Positions 24,341-32,877 of a DNA stretch of 64,000 nt are shown here, in pieces. How positions within the stretch are numbered: position 1 is the first letter of the stretch; every line of letters begins with the position of its first letter. Source of the stretch: Glycomyces terrestris. GTDB taxonomy: Bacteria; Actinomycetota; Actinomycetes; Mycobacteriales; Micromonosporaceae. The position numbers and the translations under genes are program-made. The notes beneath the pieces are model-generated. The model made no database searches. It was not told where the DNA came from and saw nothing but the letters and a program-made list of their open reading frames with translations. The stretch is from assembly GCF_003933745.1 (NCBI RefSeq), contig NZ_RSEB01000009.1, forward strand, positions 45,373 to 109,372, in the 5' to 3' direction.

Positions 24341-26227
24341 TTGGCGATCCTGCGACGGTCCGTGAAGAGCCTGACTCCGGTCGACCCTGCGTTCCTGCCC
24401 GGTCCTCAACTCAGCGTGGTGATCTCGGACCAGTACCTTCGTCATTGCGGGGCGAAGCCCAACAAGGGCGAGGTCAGATCCTGGGAGCGCAGTATTCCCA
24501 TGCTCGTTCAAGACCTGGCCGACGCCGGCCTTGACGGCGTCGAGCTCATGATCGAACACCGGTTGCCGCTCACAGCGAAACGCGCCGACGTCATCCTGGC
24601 GGGGATCGGGCACGGCGGCGAAGACCGCTACGTCATCGTGGAACTCAAACAGTGGAGCTCGGCTGAGCTGTTCGAGGACGATCCGCATCTGGTACTCGTC
24701 CCCGGTATGCGCGGTGGGCCGAAGCTGCACCCTGCATTGCAGGCGAACACCTACCGGGACTACCTGCTCGACTTCACAGAAGGCTTGCAATCCTCGCAGG
24801 TCGACAGCATCGCCTACCTCCACTACGCGCAGGACGGGGATGTGTTCGACCTCCTGGGCGATACGGGAGCCGCCCCGACGCGGATGTTCACCGCCAGCCG
24901 CCGAGGAGAGCTCCTGAAATATCTGGCGAGTGTGTTCGCGCCGATTTCGGGCGCGGCTGCGGCGGATCGGCTTGAGGCGGCCCGTATCAGGCCCACGAAG
25001 CAGTTGCTCCGGCACGCCGCGCCGGTGCTGAAGGGGCGCGACCACTTCGTTCTGCTCGATGAGCAGCGTCTCGCATTCGAGCTGGTCCGCCATGCTGTGG
25101 AGAAAGCGCGACGCGCTGACCACAAGACCGTGGTGATCGTCACCGGGGGTCCGGGTTCCGGCAAGAGCGTCATTGCCCTGTCCCTACTCGCAGACATGGC
25201 CGCCCGCGGTTACGCCGCGGTGCACGCCACCGGCTCCAAGTCCTTCACGGAGACGATGCGCCGCTATGCGGCACGAGGATCGACCAGGACCAAGAACTTG
25301 TTCAAGTACTTCAACAGCTTCATGAAGGCGACCCCGAACGACCTCGATGTGCTCATCAACGATGAAGCGCACCGAATCCGCGAGACCTCTGCGAACCGCT
25401 ATACCCGCGCCGAGGATCGTTCGGGCCGACGGCAGCTGGACGAGTTGATCTCAGCTGCGCGCGTACCGGTGTTCCTGCTCGACGAGCACCAGATCGTCCG
25501 CCCGGGCGAACTCGGGACGGTGGGCGACATCCGCGCCCACGCGATCGCGCGGGGCCTGGACGTCCACGAGGTCGAACTCGACGCGCAGTATCGCTGCGGC
25601 GGATCACGCCTGTACGAGAACTGGGTGCTCGGACTACTCGAGCTGGGGGGCCGACAACCCGAGGCGTGGTTCGGCGACGAGAACTTCACCGTCGAAACTG
25701 TGGGAACCCCGCATGCCCTGGAGTCCCGGCTCTCACTGCACCTTGACGGGGACTATTCCGCGCGTATGACTGCCGGCTACTGCTGGAAGTGGTCGAAACC
25801 GAAGACCGACGGCACGCTCGTACACGATGTGGAGATCGGTGACTGGTCCAGGCCGTGGAACGTCAACGGCGATCGCTCGGTGGGAACCGCGCCCCCGTCC
25901 GCCCTCTGGGCCACGCACGAGGGCGGTTTCGGCCAGGTCGGCTGCGTCTACACCGCCCAAGGGTTCGAGTACGACTACAACGGTGTGATCATCGGTCCCG
26001 ACCTCATCTATCGCAACGGCCGCCTGACCACCGACCGCGCCGCAAACCGCGACCCGGCGATTACCAAGAAGGTCACTGACGCCGAGGCCTACCGACTCAT
26101 CCGGAACACGTACAAGGTGCTGCTCACACGCGGGCTGCGGGGCACGATCCTGTACTCGTCCGATCCTGAAACCCAGGACTACCTTGCGTCCCTTATGAGG
26201 ACCAGAGCCGAGCCGCGCGCGGCCTGA
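24341..26227 (+). CDS. DUF2075 superfamily 1 helicase with N-terminal nuclease-like domain
   Basis: About 628 residues. The N-terminal part holds a PD-(D/E)xK-like pattern: KRADVILAG (Asp) and YVIVELKQW (ExK). The helicase part has Walker A GGPGSGKS (about residue 268), Walker B LINDEAH (about 338), motif III FLLDEHQIVRPGELG, motif V TAQGFEYDYNGVII (about 537) and motif VI YKVLLTRGLRGTILY (about 590). This is the DUF2075/Schlafen-group-3-like family, often found in defence islands. I prefer the TTG start at 24341 because GGGGGAAG lies just upstream; GTG 24323 is the alternative. Confidence 0.82.
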   Translation: MAILRRSVKSLTPVDPAFLPGPQLSVVISDQYLRHCGAKPNKGEVRSWERSIPMLVQDLADAGLDGVELMIEHRLPLTAKRADVILAGIGHGGEDRYVIVELKQWSSAELFEDDPHLVLVPGMRGGPKLHPALQANTYRDYLLDFTEGLQSSQVDSIAYLHYAQDGDVFDLLGDTGAAPTRMFTASRRGELLKYLASVFAPISGAAAADRLEAARIRPTKQLLRHAAPVLKGRDHFVLLDEQRLAFELVRHAVEKARRADHKTVVIVTGGPGSGKSVIALSLLADMAARGYAAVHATGSKSFTETMRRYAARGSTRTKNLFKYFNSFMKATPNDLDVLINDEAHRIRETSANRYTRAEDRSGRRQLDELISAARVPVFLLDEHQIVRPGELGTVGDIRAHAIARGLDVHEVELDAQYRCGGSRLYENWVLGLLELGGRQPEAWFGDENFTVETVGTPHALESRLSLHLDGDYSARMTAGYCWKWSKPKTDGTLVHDVEIGDWSRPWNVNGDRSVGTAPPSALWATHEGGFGQVGCVYTAQGFEYDYNGVIIGPDLIYRNGRLTTDRAANRDPAITKKVTDAEAYRLIRNTYKVLLTRGLRGTILYSSDPETQDYLASLMRTRAEPRAA

Positions 26228-26252
26228 ACTGAGCTCAACCCTTCAAAACCAG

Positions 26253-26280
26253 AAGGCCCAGACCACAAGGTCCGGGCCTT
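26253..26280 (+). terminator. Terminator of the DUF2075 gene
   Basis: Stem AAGGCCC-A-GACC with GGTC-C-GGGCCTT (one A-C mismatch), loop ACAA, followed by TTCTT. Same stem type as 22622. Confidence 0.85.
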
Positions 26281-26288
26281 TCTTCATG

Positions 26289-26308
26289 TTGCAGGGATCA
26301 TCGAGGCC
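26289..26308. repeat. Direct repeat copy 2 (TTGCAGG box)
   Basis: TTGCAGGGATCATCGAGGC follows the terminator at 26253 just as copy 1 follows the terminator at 22622. The two copies bracket exactly the DUF4143 and DUF2075 genes. Confidence 0.65.
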
Positions 26309-26655
26309 TATAGGAATCTATTTCCCCTGGTTAGGGCGCTGCATGGCTGCGTAGCGGCGGTAGCCCCATGAAAATAACTCCACGTGTGGCTTGGAACGGG
26401 CGAGCCGATGATCAGCCTTGCCCAGGGCCTCAACGGAGCCCGTATCTGAGGGAGCCAAACTAGGAAGGATTCGATCGAGCCGTGAACCAATCTGGTGAGT
26501 TCACGTGCATGTGTCAATGGCCAGTTGCGGATATGGAAGGAGGGCTGTGTGCCTCCTGGTGTCGTTGTTGCACAAGGGGATGCATGGCCAGAATGCTGTC
26601 GTGAGCTGCCCGTGGGCAGCCATGGTCGTTACCAGATAGCATAGAATCTTGCAAT
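26309..26655. other. AT-richer intergenic region, no gene seen
   Basis: About 350 bases of clearly lower GC than the rest of the window. Short frames exist, but none has a ribosome site or a family signature. The hexamer TAGAAT about 12 bases before the 26656 start is a possible -10 element. Confidence 0.5.
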
Positions 26656-27750
26656 GTGAAGACAGTTCTCCTGGACGCGAATGAGTTGGCTCGTGACTTT
26701 CTTTGCACGGGTCTGCCGTATCAACTGCTGTACCACATGCCTGCCTCGGTCTGGAGCGTATGCGTATCAGCGGTGGTGTTCGAGGAGACCGTTGCAAACT
26801 ATGAGCGAGCATTGGAGGACATGCGCTCGAAGGTTGCGCAGCTTACGAAGCCGCGGCGCCGCCTTGGGCTTCCACCGATCGAGCTCGCCGATGCGGACTT
26901 CGACTACCGCTCCTACCTCAGTGAGCGATTCGACGACCAACTTGGTATTACCGTACTACCTTGGCCGCAAGTCTCTCACCAGGATCTGGTCAAGCGGGCT
27001 GTTCAACGGTCACGGCCGTTTGATGAGCGTGGCAGTGGCTACAGAGACTCGCTTATATGGGCCGATGTCGTAAAACTCGCGGAGCAGGGCCACGATGTTG
27101 CACTCGTGTCACTCGACAAAGCCTTTGCTGGCAGTGATGGACAGCTTTCATCAGAGCTTGAAGCTGAGATCGCGCCCCTAGCGGGTACGGTTGAGCTTGT
27201 TCGTGATTTTCCTTCATGGCTGATCTCGGAGGTGCCGTGGCAAGTCGATGATCTCAGATCCGCAATCGCTCAAGGCCGTGACGAACAGTTCTGGGAGTAT
27301 TTCGTTAATTCGGACTTCCAATCGGAGATCTATCCAGATATCGAGGACTTGGGGTTCAGATGGACCCCGTACCATTGCGAAATTATTGATGTTGAATGGG
27401 GCGGTCTGTTTGAAGTTATTCGCAGGTCAGATACCCCTGACGGGACCTCTCTGGTCGAATATGCGGTCGATTACAACGTAGAGTTTGAGGCCGAATTTCC
27501 TGAGTCGTTTGAGCCTGACCCGGGCTGGACAATAGAATTGACAAAGATTCCTCGCGCAGTCAGGGCGGATGGCTCCATTCGACTGATAATTCGAATTGCA
27601 GTCCTCTTCGGTGGCGAGTTCGGGTTTTCGGTGGAGCAGCTCTCTTGGCGACGCGCTGACGGCGATGGGCCAGGATTCCCGGTCTACCGTCCGGAGCTCG
27701 ACCCCAATCAGCTGTCTCTTTTCGCTGCAATGGGCCTGAGTGAAGATTAA
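26656..27750 (+). CDS. PIN-domain (DUF4935) protein
   Basis: A 364-residue protein starting with GTG 26656. The first 180 residues form a PIN-like nuclease domain: VLLDANEL with the first catalytic Asp near residue 6, VVFEETVANYERAL with an acidic helix, then GSGYRDSLIWADVVKLAEQG and VALVSLDKAF with the later acidic residues. This pattern fits DUF4935. The C-terminal 180 residues are rich in acidic and beta-forming residues and match nothing I know. PIN proteins cut RNA, and those on islands often act as toxins or defence effectors; that role is inferred. Codon use is much less GC-biased than in the chromosomal genes, a sign of transfer. Confidence 0.75.
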   Translation: MKTVLLDANELARDFLCTGLPYQLLYHMPASVWSVCVSAVVFEETVANYERALEDMRSKVAQLTKPRRRLGLPPIELADADFDYRSYLSERFDDQLGITVLPWPQVSHQDLVKRAVQRSRPFDERGSGYRDSLIWADVVKLAEQGHDVALVSLDKAFAGSDGQLSSELEAEIAPLAGTVELVRDFPSWLISEVPWQVDDLRSAIAQGRDEQFWEYFVNSDFQSEIYPDIEDLGFRWTPYHCEIIDVEWGGLFEVIRRSDTPDGTSLVEYAVDYNVEFEAEFPESFEPDPGWTIELTKIPRAVRADGSIRLIIRIAVLFGGEFGFSVEQLSWRRADGDGPGFPVYRPELDPNQLSLFAAMGLSED

Positions 27751-28114
27751 GACTTACATAGAGCATTTGGGCATGCGCGCCAAAACGAGTTCGAAAGCTG
27801 ATGCAGCGTCGCTCTAAGAGTTAGTCGTTGCTTGTGTGAATGAATGTCGGTCGCCGAACATTGACGTTGCACGGGGGACTTCGAAGTCCGATCGGACGTA
27901 AGCAAAGGCTTTCAATCAGCGTGCTTGACGAAGTGCCCTCTTGCTCAGCGTGAACTTAACAGAGTCTCCCTTTGCTGACTGGCTCATCGCTGCATTCCTA
28001 TTCCCATGTCGTGTAACTAAAGATGTCACTGACAGCGACGGCGGAAACTGAATACTGACAATCGCCATGCACTCGCATTTTACTTGTCCAGGCGTCTCGC
28101 TCCTCGCCGGAGGC
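27751..28114. other. AT-richer intergenic region, no gene seen
   Basis: About 360 bases of mixed composition between the PIN gene and the end of the DUF5131 remnant. I find no promoter, hairpin or convincing frame. Confidence 0.45.
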
Positions 28115-29041
28115 TCATGGTTGTGCGGATTGGAGGTCGCAGGGCTCCCTCGGCAGCGAGCCGTTGCTGGATTCGGCGTTCGCTGCGGGTGAGCACTCCT
28201 GACGGCCGTCATCTACCTCGCAGTCGTGTGACTGGTGCGGCTCATTTGGAAGCGCTTCGTCGGCTGGCGCGGGCATCTCGCGGACGCGGAGGTGTTCAGG
28301 CCAGTCGAGTGGGTCGCCACCCTTAGGGTTTCTGAGCCCAGCGGCCCACACCGAGCCCATCTGCTTGACGAACACCGTGGTCGCGGCGGCCTGGCACTGC
28401 TCGACCAGGCTGGTCGCCCACTCCTGCCGCATGGGGCGGGCACCGGGCCCGGACTCGCCGCCGACGATCACCGAGTCCAGGAGGGACCCGCGGCCGGAAA
28501 CGGTCCACATGCCCATGTCGGACCACTCGACGCCCAGCCACTTGGAGAGGTCCACCGATCCAAGCAGGGGTTCTGCGGAGACGAAGCGGACGGCGGCCGG
28601 GGTCTTGACGAGCTCGGGGATTCGACGGTCGGCCTGTTCCTGGTCCTCGGCGGAAACGCCCAGCCAGACGTTCGGCAGCGGCCACATTCCCTGCGGGTTG
28701 TAGATGCTGGAGACCCAGTCGGGGTTGTTCAGCAGGGATCGCATCCGTGGGGCGCGCTTGGTGAGGATCAGGTAGGTGTGCTGCGGAGTGGCGGCCATGG
28801 TCGCGAAGACGCCTGCGATGAAGTGGTCGTCGACCTTCGGGTGGAACAGGTCGGACATGGAGTTCACGAACACGGTCCGCGGCTTGCGCCACCGCAGCGG
28901 GATCGACAGTGCGTTGTAGTGGACGGCGACGCCGAATCCAGGACCGGACGTGCGCGGGTCCCCGTCGGTCTGGTACTTCTCGGACCCCATGGCCTTGAGC
29001 CGCTTCGCCATGGTCAGCGCGTAGCAGTTGTCGCAACCAGG
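28115..29041 (-). pseudogene. DUF5131 (phage Gp37/Gp68-type) gene, 5' end deleted
   Basis: The minus strand encodes most of a DUF5131 protein: PGCDNCYALTMAKRLK, PLRWRKPRTVFVNSMSDLFH, TYLILTKRAPRMR, NVWLGVSAEDQEQADRRI, RFVSAEPLLG, SVIVGGESGPGARPM and FVKQMGSVWA. Family members begin with an SIEWTE-x-TWNP segment and a first Cys before PGC. Here homology stops at the Pro codon near 29041 and no start codon follows, so the N-terminus and promoter are gone. DUF5131 proteins carry a three-Cys motif and often occur with TcmP partners on phages and islands; no TcmP gene is seen. Confidence 0.75.
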
Positions 29042-29533
29042 GCCACCGACGCCACAAGCCTCGGCAAGAACGCCGTTCGCCACTTCATCTACGGAGCCAT
29101 CCCGCTCGCAGCCGCCGCCATCGCCGTCCTCTGGCAGATCCTCGCCCCGTACGTCCCCCACAGCCACCAAGGACTCCTGTTCGGGATCGCCGTCTACTGC
29201 GGCAACATCTCGCTCGCCGTGTGGCTGTGGTGCGCCGTGCAAGTCGTCCGCCAGCAGTTCGTCGAACGCGACCGCCTCGCCGATGCACGCGTCGACCGAT
29301 TCCAACAGGAGGTGTACGTCATCAACGAGACCCTGACCGAACGCCACGCGCAACTCATCGCTCGGCTGGACAAGCTGTGTCGCTCTGTCGAAGGGCTGCA
29401 CCGCCACCGGGTGCAGTTTGAGGAATGCCAGCAGGCGATCCTCCAAGAGGTCGCGCACAACCGGAACCTGATCCTCGGAACCGACGCTCCGTCGATCCCC
29501 AGCCAGCAGCTCGGGCCGCGTCGGCTTAATTAG
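29042..29533 (+). pseudogene. Membrane protein gene remnant, 5' end deleted
   Basis: The plus strand from about 29042 encodes about 163 residues with two membrane helices (YGAIPLAAAAIAVLWQILA and GLLFGIAVYCGNISLAVWL) and a charged, probably coiled C-terminus (residues after VVRQQFVERDRL). No ATG, GTG or TTG start precedes it within homologous-looking sequence; upstream the frame runs into the antisense of the DUF5131 remnant. It appears to be the 3' part of an element-borne membrane protein. Its stop is followed by a strong terminator. Function is unknown. Confidence 0.55.
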
Positions 29534-29537
29534 GCAC

Positions 29538-29580
29538 GGCGGCCCCGGGCCAGTGGGGACCGGCCCGGGGCCGCCTTTCT
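29538..29580 (+). terminator. Strong terminator
   Basis: Perfect 14-bp stem GGCGGCCCCGGGCC with its complement, a 10-base loop and then TTTCT, 4 bases after the stop of the membrane-protein remnant. Confidence 0.9.
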
Positions 29581-29601
29581 CGCAGTCCCCTGGAGATGAC
29601 G

Positions 29602-31089
29602 ATGCCGGACAAGAGGGTCTGGATCACCGACCGGAGCAGGCACAAGGACTATCAGGAGGCGGTGCGGAAGGCGAAGGCGGCCAGGCGGACACCACCGGGG
29701 CGATGGCGAGTCCATTGAATCGATCCGGAGGGGAAGGAGCGCAACAAGACCTTCCGCACCCTCGGTGCCGATGACGGCGAGCGCGAGGACACTGCGCACT
29801 GGTGGCGTCGCAAGATGGAGCGCGAGCTCAACGGTGACGCGGGAGCCGTATACATCGACCCGGACGCCCGCAACACGCCCTTCAAGACCGTCGCCGAGTC
29901 GTGGTGGGCGGCCCGGGACGTGAAGCGCTCCTCCCACGACCGGTACCGCACCGCGCTCGACACGCACATCCTTCCCCGCTGGGGCCCAGTCCCGATCGGA
30001 GCGATCTCGGCCCGGGACCTGGCCGGCTGGATGACCCGCCTCAAGCGAGGCGGCGGGGTGACCGACATCGACAAGGGGAAGCTCGGCGCCAGCCAGCGCC
30101 GGACCGTCTTCACGGTCGCCAACTCGATCTTCGACTGGGCGGTGCCCGATCTGATCGCGTCGAATCCGATGCAGGACAAGAAGAAGATCAAGCGGCCCAA
30201 GCCGAACCACGTGCACCACCACGCTTACCTGGACTACCCCGAGATCGAAGCGCTCGCCGACCTATGCGACGGACTGCTCACCAAGCGGGCGCGGCCGGCC
30301 GTCGGCGTCGTCGAAGGCGTCCACGGCATGCTGATCCGCACCCTCGCTTACACCGGGTTGCGCGCCGGCGAAGCCCTGGCGTTGCGGGTGCAGCACGTGA
30401 AGCACGCACTCGCGCGGCCGGTCCTCCAAGTGCGCGCGACGCTCGTGGAGGACGACCGCACGGGCGAGATCTACTTCCAGGACCCCAAGAGCAACGAGTC
30501 CCGCGACGTGCCGATCGCCGCCTCGCTGGTGCCCGGGTTCGCGGCGCTGTGCGAGGGCAAGTCCGAGGACGACTTGGTGTTCAGCATCGGCGGGCTTCCG
30601 ATCCGGCTGCGGAACTGGCGCAACCGGATCTTCAATATCGCCCGCGGCCTCCTCGGCCTGCCCGCGGCGCTGACTCCGCACAAGCTTCGGCACACGGCGG
30701 CGAGCCTGGCGATCCGGGCCGGGGCGACTGTCCTGGGGGTGCAGAAGCTCCTCGGCCACGCCTCGCCCACGGAGACGCTGAAGACCTACATGCACCTGTG
30801 GGACGACGAGATCTGGAAGGTCGCCGACGTGCTTGACCGGGGCCGGATCGACTCCCTCGCCGTCGCCGCCGAACTCGACGGCGTCACGGCCCTGGTCGCC
30901 GAGATCGCTGACCGACTCGACGAAGTCCAAGCGCTGCTGGAACTCATCGGCATCTACGACGGCTCGGATTCGCTGCACAGGGAGCTGGAGCGGGTGGAGC
31001 GGCGCAGCCGCGAAGTTGGCGAGTTCCTGCACGAGGTCGCCGCCGGCGTCGACGCCGGGTGGAACGCCGCGATGGCGCAGGGCGGGTGA
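29602..31089 (+). pseudogene. Tyrosine integrase interrupted by in-frame TGA
   Basis: From ATG 29602 the frame reads MPDKRVWITDRSRHKDYQ and continues to GRWRVH, then TGA (29716-29718, codon 39), then IDPEGKERNKTFRTLGADD in the same frame. Related integrases have an aromatic residue here, so TGG to TGA is the simplest change. The downstream part is intact: SAM-like core-binding domain (AESWWAARDVKRSSHDRYR) and catalytic domain with Arg in YTGLRAGEALALR, HKLRHTAASLAI, LLGHASPTETLKTY and the Tyr nucleophile in TYMHL. ATG 29815 could still give a 424-residue protein lacking the N-terminal arm-binding domain. Confidence 0.8.
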
Positions 31090-31131
31090 GCTTCCGTTCC
31101 CATCCGTTCTGCATCCGTTCCAGATGTAGAA

Positions 31132-31171
31132 ACAGGTCAGGCCCGGGTTCTGAAACCCGGGCCTGACCTGT
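31132..31171. terminator. Bidirectional terminator between integrase and tRNA-Trp
   Basis: Perfect 18-bp stem ACAGGTCAGGCCCGGGTT with its complement and loop CTGA. It separates the integrase from the convergent tRNA-Trp gene. Confidence 0.9.
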
Positions 31172-31180
31172 GTCTTATTG

Positions 31181-31253
31181 CAGGAGTGACAGGACTCGAA
31201 CCTGCAACCCTCGGTTTTGGAGACCGATGCGCTACCAATTGCGCCACACTCCT
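31181..31253 (-). tRNA. tRNA-Trp (anticodon CCA)
   Basis: The minus strand folds as a 73-base cloverleaf with acceptor stem AGGAGTG/CACTCCT, anticodon loop with CCA (31218-31220 on the plus strand) and T-loop GGTTCGAGTCC. CCA is not encoded. The 3' end faces the integrase and the island, as expected for an integration target. Confidence 0.95.
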
Positions 31254-31341
31254 TCGCCAGCCCGTTGCCCGGCTGGCCGCAACTATCTTACGTGGCGGGG
31301 TTCAGCCGGTGCAACCGGGTTGGCGGTGATGTCGGGCCTGG

Positions 31342-32178
31342 TCAGGAGGCCGGGACGACGGAGCCGTCGGACCAGGTGTCGAGGATGAACTGCTTCACCT
31401 CGTCGGACTGGAGGAGCTCGGCGAGCTTCTGGACGTCCTCGTTCTCGGCGTTGGCGGCGGTGGTCACCAGGTAGTTGGCGTACGGGTTGCCGTCGGGGGA
31501 CTCGGAGTGGAGGGCGTCCTCGGCGGGGCTGAGGTCGGCCTCCAGGGCGTAGTTGCCGTTGATGACGGCGGCGTCGACGTCCTCCAGGGAGAGGGCGAGC
31601 TGGGCGGCCTCGAGCGGGACGAACTCGAGGTGCTTCGGGTTCTCCGCGATGTCGTCCTCGGTGGCGAGGGTCGCGTCCACGCCCTCGGCGAGGGTGATCA
31701 GGCCCGCGTCGGCCAGGAGGGCGAGCGCGCGGCCGCCGTTGGAGCCGTCGCCCGGGATGGCGATCTGGGCGCCGTCAGGGATCTCCTCGACCGAGGCCAA
31801 GGAGTTCGAGTACAGGCCCAGCGGCTCGATGTGCACCGCGGCCACGGTCACCAGGTCGGTGCCGTTGGCGGCGTTGTACTCCTCCAGGTAGGGCTCGGTC
31901 TGGAAGAAGTTCGCGTCCACCGAGCCGTCGGAGGTCGCCACGTTCGGCTGGACGTAGTCGGTGAACTCCTCCACCTCGACCGTCAGGCCGGCGGCGTCGG
32001 CGAGGTTCTCGGCGATGAAGTTGAGGATGTCGGCGTGGGGGACCGGGGTCGCGGCGACGACGACGGTGCCGTTCGTCTCAGTGGCCTCGGACCCGCCCGA
32101 GTCGTTCCCGCAGGCCGCGAGGGTCAGAGCGGCGGCTGCGGCGACCGAGGTCCCGATCAGGGCACGGCGATTGAACAT
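31342..32178 (-). CDS. metQ: Methionine ABC transporter substrate-binding lipoprotein
   Basis: A 278-residue NlpA/MetQ lipoprotein. The signal peptide ends in the lipobox LAAC (Cys about residue 23). The mature part has family signatures VVVAATPVPHADIL, SDGSVDANFFQTEPYLEEYN, GLYSNSLASVEEIPDG, IAIPGDGSNGGRAL and VINGNYALEADLSP. It binds D- or L-methionine or a related sulfur compound outside the membrane. The start is ATG 32178 with TAGGAG upstream. It is the last gene of the metN-metI-metQ operon, 39 bases after metI. Confidence 0.93.
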   Translation of the reverse strand: MFNRRALIGTSVAAAAALTLAACGNDSGGSEATETNGTVVVAATPVPHADILNFIAENLADAAGLTVEVEEFTDYVQPNVATSDGSVDANFFQTEPYLEEYNAANGTDLVTVAAVHIEPLGLYSNSLASVEEIPDGAQIAIPGDGSNGGRALALLADAGLITLAEGVDATLATEDDIAENPKHLEFVPLEAAQLALSLEDVDAAVINGNYALEADLSPAEDALHSESPDGNPYANYLVTTAANAENEDVQKLAELLQSDEVKQFILDTWSDGSVVPAS

Positions 32179-32217
32179 GGTCTGCTCCTAAAGGAAAGGT
32201 AGTGGGATTGCAGTGCG

Positions 32218-32877
32218 TTATCGGCGGTCGAGGGTGCGGGCGCACCGGTCGCCGAGGATCTGGAACAGCTGCACGAGCACGACGAGGATCACGAGCGGCC
32301 AGATCATGTACTCGGTCTCGAAGCGCTGGTAGCCGTAGCGGTACGCGAGGTCGCCCAGGCCCCCGCCGCCCACGATCCCGGCCATCGCCGAGTACGAGAC
32401 GACGGCGACGAGCGTCACCGTGAAACCGCGGATGAGGCCGGGCGTGGCCTCGGGGAGGACGACGCGCCACACGAGCGCCGGCGTCGAGGCGCCCATCGCC
32501 CGGGCCGCCTCGATGAGGCCGGGCTGGACTTCCAGGAGCGCGCCCTCCACGAGGCGCGCGAAGAACGGGATCGACGCCACCGTCAGCGGCACGATCGCCG
32601 CCTCCGTGCCGATGCTCGTCCCCGTGATCAGCCGCGTCAGCGGGACGACCGCGACCATGAGCAGCACGAACGGCGCGCTGCGGCCGATGTTGACGACCAG
32701 GCCCAGCGGCGCGTTCAGCACCGCGATCGGCCTCGGGCCCGTCTTCGACGTGATGTAGAGGACGGTGCCGAGCAGCAGCCCGCCCGCGAGCGTCCACAGC
32801 CCCGCGACCGAGACGATGTGCAGGGTCTCCCAGAACGCTTCCGTGAGCAGTTCGACGAGCCGGTCACCGGAGTTCAC
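32218..32877 (-). CDS. metI: Methionine ABC transporter permease
   Basis: A 219-residue integral membrane protein with five hydrophobic segments and the permease EAA loop [20 protein letters not shown] (about residues 123-142), which contacts the ATPase. The length and layout are those of MetI. Its start overlaps the stop of metN by four bases, so the two are translationally coupled. It forms the membrane channel for the substrate delivered by the MetQ lipoprotein encoded next. Confidence 0.93.
   Translation of the reverse strand: MNSGDRLVELLTEAFWETLHIVSVAGLWTLAGGLLLGTVLYITSKTGPRPIAVLNAPLGLVVNIGRSAPFVLLMVAVVPLTRLITGTSIGTEAAIVPLTVASIPFFARLVEGALLEVQPGLIEAARAMGASTPALVWRVVLPEATPGLIRGFTVTLVAVVSYSAMAGIVGGGGLGDLAYRYGYQRFETEYMIWPLVILVVLVQLFQILGDRCARTLDRR

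Larger units (their letters stand above)
22655..31180. mobile_element. Decayed integrative island at tRNA-Trp
   Basis: The region between the terminator at 22622 and tRNA-Trp differs from its surroundings. GC is lower and uneven (clearest at 26300-28100), codons are less G/C-biased and accessory families cluster here (DUF4143, DUF2075, DUF4935, DUF5131, tyrosine integrase). The integrase reads towards the 3' end of tRNA-Trp, the usual target of tyrosine integrases. No replication, transfer or excisionase gene remains, the integrase is interrupted and one gene pair is truncated. The left edge is uncertain because no full copy of the tRNA 3' end is found there. Confidence 0.55.
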
